DNA of 64,000 nucleotides from Theocolax elegans (lineage: Eukaryota > Arthropoda > Insecta > Hymenoptera > Cerocephalidae). Under the pieces are notes generated by a model. It was not told the DNA's origin and ran no database searches. It was given only the letters and a program-made list of their open reading frames with translations. The translations under genes were made by a program, and so were the position numbers. Of the stretch, positions 56,600 to 64,000 are shown piece after piece; position 1 is the stretch's first letter; every line of letters starts with the position of its first letter. The stretch is taken from contig CM047430.1 of assembly GCA_026168455.1 (NCBI GenBank), positions 29,107,237 through 29,171,236 of the forward strand. The letters are read 5' to 3'.

Positions 56600-57900
56600 C
56601 CCCACTTAAGAGGATGTCATGGAAGACATCGAGGCATGGAAAATGGTAGTGCCTCAAGAGAATCACCCGCATATTCTAAGAGATTGCCCTGACGATCCAA
56701 CGGGCCACTTAAGTCGTGAGAAGACTTTCGCAAGTGTTGCTAGATTATACTATTGGCCGCGATATTACGCTGAGGTAGATGACTACGATCAAAAATGTCC
56801 AATTTGCCAGCAGTACAAGATAAAGTAGCAATCGCCAAAAGGCCTAATGGGCCGTAGAGTAGTTGAAAGACCTTGACAGGAAGTCGCGGGTGACGTGACT
56901 GGACGATTACCTCGCTCTACCCACGGATTCGAGTACATTCTAGTCTTCCAGGACTTATTTTCCTATAAATTCCAATTAGAAAAGCAAACGCAAAGACCAT
57001 CGTAAAAGAGTTACACGAACGCGTCCTGATGCATTTTGGCATGCCGGAGATATTCCACTCCAATATGGGACCGAATTCAAAAACAAGATTGTCGACAACT
57101 ATCTCAAAGAGAAAGGAGTGTACTGTACGACGACGCCTCCTTAATTTCCTCTAGCTAACCCAGTAGCGAAATATAACCCTGAAAGTGATGATCGCATCGT
57201 ATATAAAGGAAAAACATAGTAGTTGGATAAGAACTTACCTGAGTTGGTGTTTGCAATAAACACCGCGGTTCAGAGCTCGACGGAATGGAGCTCGCCAATG
57301 TTGAACATCGGCCGACAACCAGATCCCCCCAATATGGACCAGCGAGAACAAGAAGAATTTGCCCAGGAAAGGTTTGAGCAACGACAACTCCGGGATTGGT
57401 CTGAGAGGCTATCAAGGCTAACAGAGTTGCATAAAGTAGCATCAGATATTGCCGTAACGGCTCAAGCAAGACATGCCATGTATTTCAATGCCAGGCGACG
57501 AGATGGAAACTTTGAGATAGGCGATCTTGAAAGAAAAACAGAGCCCAGTCCTCCAGTGCAGGAAATGTAACCTCTAAGTTGGCACCGAAGTATGTAGACC
57601 TTTACATAGTCGTCCACGCAAAAGACTCAAACACGTTTCTTATCTAGGACGGGCAAGGAGACGAAGAGACGGTACTCACCGAACATCTCAAGACCTACGT
57701 GCCCAACAACGGATCACCTGTAGCCAAAGTAGACGACATCGCCCAACCGACAATGGACGGAGAGACGACGATCAACCCGCCTCCTGCGAGCAAAGACACC
57801 CCGACCGAAGAGGTGGAGACCCAACGCGAGCATTTTGCCGAAAAAGGGAAGGGGTCGACCGTGGAAAACCGATAGGGTGGTCGTTTGTCCGACAGATAGG
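56600..57900 (+). pseudogene. Ty3/Gypsy integrase fragment
   Basis: Plus-strand remnant. Zinc-binding domain at 56619-56828 (HILRDCPDDPTGHLSREKT, LYYWPRYY, CPICQQYK). Integrase core is degenerate: GDVTGRLPRSTHGFEYILV with the first Asp kept, then MHFGMPEIF and NMGPNS where the second Asp (SDNGxEF) is replaced by Asn. C-terminal part at 57223-57570 (ELVFAINTAVQSST, HAMYFNARRRDGNFEIGD). Several frameshifts. No LTR, RT or envelope-type sequence recognised. Confidence 0.8.
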
Positions 57901-57989
57901 GCCGTACAACCACGCAGTAGTAATATATCGTGATAGGGGTCATCCTAGGGAAAGTCCGAAGTAAGGACCCATCTGGGCGATACCAAGGT

Positions 57990-58880
57990 TAGGACCTAAA
58001 ATTTCTCTCCGAAAACTCTTCTTGAATGAAACTCTCCACTGCCGCGGAACGAACAGAATGAGAGTCCTCAGATTGTCGTGGACGAGTTAAGATCAGAAGT
58101 TCCGTGGCCAAAGTTTGGGCACCTAAGCCCTCTCCCGATCCTGCATCCGCAAATTTCTTTCTTTTATTGGCGATGCTTTTCAGTACGCAACGCCTGAAGC
58201 TGAACAAATACACGAGATCGGTAATTGATTTCGCGGTTGTAACATATATCGTAACAATAGGTCGTATGGGGAATCGGATGGTTCGAATCCGCCGCGCACT
58301 TTGTAGGCGCCGCCTAAAGAGTATAACTAGGTATGCCGTAGCAGCTACTTCCCCGTTACATGCTTTATGTCTAAAAAATATAAATCGATACATTTTATGT
58401 ATCTATTTAATATATTTTAATTATTAAAACTACATTTTATAGCAAAAGCTTTTCAAGGTATCGATACTTTTAAAATAGTTATCGCCTGCCTATTTTGATT
58501 ATACTTACTTTCATCATCATGAATTTGTTCAAAAGAAGCGTTTTTTCTGACTTTAATGTATGAATACAATGCTTTCCAATCCGTGAGAGAACGCGTACAG
58601 AAGTAAAAACATATAGATGTTAAAATGTGGCCGTGAGAGGGAGCTAGTTTCAGGTGAATACTTTTGTCACAGCTGAGTCGCTTGTCCGATTTTGTGTGAA
58701 AAGTTTTGAATTAAAATTGATTATTTATTAATTATTTTCAACACCTCACATTATTCCGTTTCGGTATTTATTATGTACAGCAATGCAGATAATATTGCAA
58801 GGTAAAGACTTCATATTCGCCCATATCGTGTACTAGCATGTCCACCTTTGATATCTCGACGAGAGAAAGAGTGAGAGAGA
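57990..58880. other. Non-repeat part of the duplicated unit, function unknown
   Basis: Overlapping open frames on both strands (58104-58427 plus, 57989-58393 minus) show no recognisable domain. Mixed GC up to 58330, then AT-rich. I cannot tell whether either frame is real. Confidence 0.3.
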
Positions 58881-59537
58881 GAGATTGATTGAATAGACTT
58901 TATTAATGCCTAGGATAATTCAATCCTTAAGGCAAGTAACAATATTACATATTTATAAGTTACAAAAATAACGCAGCAATAAAACTACCCGTAAGATAGG
59001 TAACAATTTATACATATGTATACAAAGATAAAAAAATAGCAAAATATAACAAAATATAATGGCATATCAGGAGAATAAGTGGAGCTCACCAACAAAGTTA
59101 AATTAACTTAATAAATTCTTAAATTTATAAATTCTTAAATTCGCAAATTCTTAAACGCTAATTGAGAACATAATAATAATAAGAATAAAACAATAATAAT
59201 AATAATACCGCTGTTATAAACTAATTAATTTAATATAGTGTAGTGTATTGTAGCAATCCCTGGTGAATTATTCTACATCACAACCAGTTAGGTGACTTCG
59301 CAATTTATTCTTAAAATTAAGCAGACTCGGAATCATTCGCAAATTTGTTGGCAGCGAATCCCATAAATCCATTGCTTGTATGGTAAATGATTTCTGATAG
59401 GTATTTGTGAGTGCAACAGGACGTTCGAAATTTGACTGTTTAGAACGCGCTGAACGACGCAACTCTTGATTAGGCGGTGGAAGAAGGTCATAGAGGTAAC
59501 CAGGTTTACCTGAAGTAAGTACCTGGTAAGTTAAAAT

Positions 59538-59540
<3 letters not shown>
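58881..59540 (-). mobile_element. LINE C 3' end, second copy
   Basis: Minus-strand end of a LINE: 3' UTR, then codons for GKPGYLYDLLPPPNQELRRS, FERPVALTNTYQKSF, AMDLWDSLPTNLRM and HLTGCDVE. A GAGAGATTGATTG motif marks the 3' end. Truncated upstream at the GA microsatellite. Confidence 0.85.

Positions 59541-59583
<43 letters not shown>
59541..59583. repeat. (GA)n followed by (CAGA)n
   Basis: About 16 GA units then three CAGA units, followed by cattgataatt, which resembles the 3' end of a further LINE. Confidence 0.85.
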
Positions 59584-59584
<1 letters not shown>

Positions 59585-59919
59585 TTGATAATTATAATAT
59601 AAGAATTGTACTAAAACTAAATGTATATTATTGCATTATTTTAATTATATTTATCATATTATTTTATGTATTTGCTTTAAGTTTTATATTATTTGAAGGG
59701 ATTTATGCTTGTATTTTTATAATAAATCCCTCATGATATCTCAATGTTTTCCACATTGACCAAAATAATTTAATATAATTAAGTGGATGCTTTATCGTTC
59801 TCTATCCTAATTAAAGTTGCAGAATAATCATTTTATTTTCTATATAAAGCCAATATATGTGTTTGATACTTTGCCAACTACATAATATTTAATAATTATA
59901 TGGACTATAACACATATAG

Positions 59920-60108
59920 GATGATGATATCAAGGAATGGTTCGATGAGCAAGAAAATTATTTAAAAAGCAAAGGCTTATTTGATATTTCTGCTGAAAGA
60001 ATTTTTAACTGCGATGAGACCAGTGTCCAATTGTGTCCAGATTCAGAAAGAGCTTTCACAGAAAAAGGATCTCGCTCAGCTTATTATATCAATCAATTTC
60101 TAAATTAA
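59920..60108 (+). pseudogene. pogo/Tigger-like DDE transposase exon
   Basis: Open for 62 codons after an acceptor-like ATATAG: IKEWFDEQENYL, GLFDISAERIFNCDETSVQL, FTEKGSRSAYY, then stop. FNCDET holds the first catalytic Asp of DDE_1-type transposases (pogo/Tigger). The rest of the protein is absent. Not a working gene. Confidence 0.75.
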
Positions 60109-61343
60109 CTATAGTAATGAAATAAATAAAGTTAAATAATAGTATAATTATATATTTTTAGCATAAGGAAATATGTGAAATTCTCTTCTTGTAAAATTAT
60201 TGTTAAATAAATAATGCTAACAGAAATAAGACTCATAAAAGTCTTAAAATGCTTATATATATAAAAAAAAACCTTAACTAAATAAAAATTTTTGTCCTTA
60301 TTTTTTCGTTTTACTGTAGTCGAATTAAACTAAAATTTTAAGGTTATATAAATTTGAAACTAATGGGTTAGAAATAAACTCATAGGTTAGGAGATTAAAA
60401 TGTGTTTATAGGGAAAGTCCGAAGTAAGGACCCATCTGGGCGATACCAAGGTTAGGACCTAAAATTTCTCTCCGAAAACTCTTCTTGAATGAAACTCTCC
60501 ACTGCCGCGGAACGAACAGAATGAGAGTCCTCAGATTGTCGTGGACGAGTTAAGATCAGAAGTTCCGTGGCCAAAGTTTGGGCACCTAAGCCCTCTCCCG
60601 ATCCTGCATCCGCAAATTTCTTTCTTTTATTGGCGATGCTTTTCAGTACGCAACGCCTGAAGCTGAACAAATACACGAGATCGGTAATTGATTTCGCGGT
60701 TGTAACATATATCGTAACAATAGGTCGTATGGGGAATCGGATGGTTCGAATCCGCCGCGCACTTTGTAGGCGCCGCCTAAAGAGTATAACTAGGTATGCC
60801 GTAGCAGCTACTTCCCCGTTACATGCTTTATGTCTAAAAAATATAAATCGATACATTTTATGTATCTATTTAATATATTTTAATTATTAAAACTACATTT
60901 TATAGCAAAAGCTTTTCAAGGTATCGATACTTTTAAAATAGTTATCGCCTGCCTATTTTGATTATACTTACTTTCATCATCATGAATTTGTTCAAAAGAA
61001 GCGTTTTTTCTGACTTTAATGTATGAATACAATGCTTTCCAATCCGTGAGAGAACGCGTACAGAAGTAAAAACATATAGATGTTAAAATGTGGCCGTGAG
61101 AGGGAGCTAGTTTCAGGTGAATACTTTTGTCACAGCTGAGTCGCTTGTCCGATTTTGTGTGAAAAGTTTTGAATTAAAATTGATTATTTATTAATTATTT
61201 TCAACACCTCACATTATTCCGTTTCGGTATTTATTATGTACAGCAATGCAGATAATATTGCAAGGTAAAGACTTCATATTCGCCCATATCGTGTACTAGC
61301 ATGTCCACCTTTGATATCTCGACGAGAGAAAGAGTGAGAGAGA

Positions 61344-62000
61344 GAGATTGATTGAATAGACTTTATTAATGCCTAGGATAATTCAATCCTTAAGGCAAGT
61401 AACAATATTACATATTTATAAGTTACAAAAATAACGCAGCAATAAAACTACCCGTAAGATAGGTAACAATTTATACATATGTATACAAAGATAAAAAAAT
61501 AGCAAAATATAACAAAATATAATGGCATATCAGGAGAATAAGTGGAGCTCACCAACAAAGTTAAATTAACTTAATAAATTCTTAAATTTATAAATTCTTA
61601 AATTCGCAAATTCTTAAACGCTAATTGAGAACATAATAATAATAAGAATAAAACAATAATAATAATAATACCGCTGTTATAAACTAATTAATTTAATATA
61701 GTGTAGTGTATTGTAGCAATCCCTGGTGAATTATTCTACATCACAACCAGTTAGGTGACTTCGCAATTTATTCTTAAAATTAAGCAGACTCGGAATCATT
61801 CGCAAATTTGTTGGCAGCGAATCCCATAAATCCATTGCTTGTATGGTAAATGATTTCTGATAGGTATTTGTGAGTGCAACAGGACGTTCGAAATTTGACT
61901 GTTTAGAACGCGCTGAACGACGCAACTCTTGATTAGGCGGTGGAAGAAGGTCATAGAGGTAACCAGGTTTACCTGAAGTAAGTACCTGGTAAGTTAAAAT

Positions 62001-62003
<3 letters not shown>
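61344..62003 (-). mobile_element. LINE C 3' end, third copy
   Basis: Copy of 58881-59540 within the tandem duplicate. Confidence 0.85.
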
Positions 62004-62045
<42 letters not shown>

Positions 62046-62380
62046 TTGATAATTATAATATAAGAATTGTACTAAAACTAAATGTATATTATTGCATTAT
62101 TTTAATTATATTTATCATATTATTTTATGTATTTGCTTTAAGTTTTATATTATTTGAAGGGATTTATGCTTGTATTTTTATAATAAATCCCTCATGATAT
62201 CTCAATGTTTTCCACATTGACCAAAATAATTTAATATAATTAAGTGGATGCTTTATCGTTCTCTATCCTAATTAAAGTTGCAGAATAATCATTTTATTTT
62301 CTATATAAAGCCAATATATGTGTTTGATACTTTGCCAACTACATAATATTTAATAATTATATGGACTATAACACATATAG

Positions 62381-62569
62381 GATGATGATATCAAGGAATG
62401 GTTCGATGAGCAAGAAAATTATTTAAAAAGCAAAGGCTTATTTGATATTTCTGCTGAAAGAATTTTTAACTGCGATGAGACCAGTGTCCAATTGTGTCCA
62501 GATTCAGAAAGAGCTTTCACAGAAAAAGGATCTCGCTCAGCTTATTATATCAATCAATTTCTAAATTAA
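62381..62569 (+). pseudogene. pogo-like transposase exon, second copy
   Basis: Duplicate of 59920-60108 with the same FNCDET motif and stop. Confidence 0.75.
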
Positions 62570-62870
62570 CTATAGTAATGAAATAAATAAAGTTAAATAA
62601 TAGTATAATTATATATTTTTAGCATAAGGAAATATGTGAAATTCTCTTCTTGTAAAATTATTGTTAAATAAATAATGCTAACAGAAATAAGACTCATAAA
62701 AGTCTTAAAATGCTTATATATATAAAAAAAAACCTTAACTAAATAAAAATTTTTGTCCTTATTTTTTCGTTTTACTGTAGTCGAATTAAACTAAAATTTT
62801 AAGGTTATATAAATTTGAAACTAATGGGTTAGAAATAAACTCATAGGTTAGGAGATTAAAATGTGTTTAT

Positions 62871-64000
62871 CACTTTCTCTCACTCTCACTTTCACTCTCT
62901 ATCCTTTAATTTTCATATATATGTATATGTAATATGATAAAGGAATATAATATATTGAGGGAGAACATACCTCAAATAAACACACAATAAATTCAGACAC
63001 CAAGTAACGTTAAATAAGTTGTATAGTTACAGTGATAAAACTCGTCGATCCTGTACCAATAATCCGTACCTTATTTGCACATACTCGAGCTGATTTAACT
63101 GATATTACGATTACAAAATTTTTATTTGCCGAATGTGCACTAGAAAAATACGGTTTTTCGGGCAAGATGCAGCTCGCAATGAAGGAAGCTATATTTGTCT
63201 ATCGATATCGTGATTTTCACATCAAATTCAGTTTTCGAGATTTTTGAATCTTTGCATTATATATGCATATAAGCATTAGTAATTTAAAATTATTTGTAAT
63301 GAATTGTAATTAATTATAATTATTACATTATAATTTCAAAATATTGTCTCATTTTTTCTATTATTTTATCGCTGACATTACAACAACGTTGAAAGAAATA
63401 GATTTTGAATTTTAGCAGAATTCTTTAAAATAAAATTAAACAAAAAAAATTGTTTGCTCCAAAGTGAAGTTTCAATAATTAAAAGGATCCTTATAGCATC
63501 AATTAGGTATTAAATCAAAATTTTAATGTTACACCTATTATATAATATATGTATTTATTTTAAAAAGAAAAAAGTTTTATGAAATAGAAAAACAGTTTTA
63601 ATTTGAGCACAATACGTTTAAATATAAGTTATGAAGAAAATCTGCTTGGTCCAATGTCATTTTTTTTAGAAAGAATGAATATATTTCCTCATTTTTATAC
63701 AAAAAGTATTTCCTATTATATAATAATCCATTTAACTATAAATGTTTTACTTTGAACAGGCAGTTCTTTTTTATAAGTTATATATTTAAAAAGAATTATG
63801 CTCAGATCAAAAATCTATTTTTTCAGTTTTTGTTTCAATTTACTCCATAAAATAGTAACTATGCAATGTACTATACAATATTCAATTTGCAGTGAGAAAC
63901 TCACATACTATTTTTTTTTCCTTCTTTCAATGTGCCGAATAATTTCGTGCACAATTTATTTAAAAAAACGTGCACAAAAATATTGTACAGTAAAATTAAC
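62871..64000. other. Right flank, nothing firmly identified
   Basis: CT-rich start (62871-62906), then AT-rich DNA. A 71-codon plus-strand frame at 63032-63247 has protein-like composition (PVPIIRTLFAHTRADLTD) but no family I recognise and no supporting splice or promoter signal. Confidence 0.45.

Larger units (their letters stand above)
57947..60409. repeat. 2.46-kb tandem duplication, copy 1
   Basis: Bases 57947-60409 (2463 nt) are followed directly by a second copy of 2461 nt. The only difference I noticed is one GA unit in the microsatellite near 59541-59574. Contains a LINE C 3' end and a pogo-like transposase exon. Confidence 0.93.
60410..62870. repeat. 2.46-kb tandem duplication, copy 2
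   Basis: Second copy, beginning at agggaaagtccgaag and ending gtgtttat at 62870, after which unique sequence begins. Confidence 0.93.

Noticed and set aside
58104..58427. Pair of overlapping open frames on opposite strands in the 2.46-kb unit
   Set aside because: Neither has a recognisable domain. Repetition in both units only reflects the duplication.
1..64000. CRISPR array, operons, rRNA genes
   Set aside because: None present. The repeats seen are transposon, satellite and microsatellite repeats in a spliced eukaryotic genome.

Overview
The window looks like an AT-rich insect nuclear scaffold, most probably from an ant or another hymenopteran. The organism is an inference. It rests on spliced insect-type genes with GT-AG introns, odorant-receptor exons, and an insect mobile-element mix (BEL/Pao, Copia, Ty3/Gypsy, Jockey/CR1-type and R1-type LINEs, pogo-like DDE, TTAA-flanked MITEs). 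There is no bacterial-style coding.

The host genes lie in the central third, all on the minus strand. Two complete glucose-6-phosphate dehydrogenase genes (20464-23449 and 26648-32110) each have eight exons. Seven of the eight exon lengths are identical (46, 365, 369, 230, 206, 161, 61 nt) and exon 2 differs by one codon (122 vs 125 nt), so they are tandem paralogs. Both begin with a separate 46-nt exon encoding a hydrophobic signal peptide, so both are predicted to enter the secretory pathway, unlike the usual cytosolic enzyme. The upstream copy has Tyr in place of the signature Lys of the DHxLGKE active-site motif. Between them, same strand, is a five-exon gene (24577-25555) for a 115-residue secreted protein built from very small phase-0 exons (63, 18, 51, 75, 141 nt) that I cannot assign to a family. 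The two G6PD genes have clear TATA boxes about 70 nt before the ATG. Downstream lie the first two exons of an odorant receptor (19172-19523) and, 15 kb away across a transposon nest, a phase-compatible receptor exon (3940-4136) with a frameshifted duplicate (45-240).

Left third (1-18.6 kb): a 2.2-kb duplicated block; a ruined BEL/Pao pol (5862-7880); a 13-bp satellite; a BEL protease fragment between 1-kb inverted arms, the fragment plus one arm being duplicated again (8309-13758); a long-TIR element with a decayed multi-copy protein gene (13770-16238) that is itself split by a TTAA-flanked MITE; and a dead LINE reverse-transcriptase remnant.

Right half (34.9-63 kb): a tRNA-Thr-like SINE with perfect target duplications; a nearly complete Copia element (35877-40799) with a half-tRNA-iMet primer site, inserted in an older foldback element; a solo Gypsy-type LTR; a pile of nested LINEs on the minus strand (42.2-55.2 kb) carrying two further MITEs; a Gypsy integrase fragment; and a 2.46-kb tandem duplication with a LINE 3' end and a pogo-like transposase exon. 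The main biological interest is the secreted G6PD / micro-exon protein cluster. The flanks are mainly a record of nested transposition.
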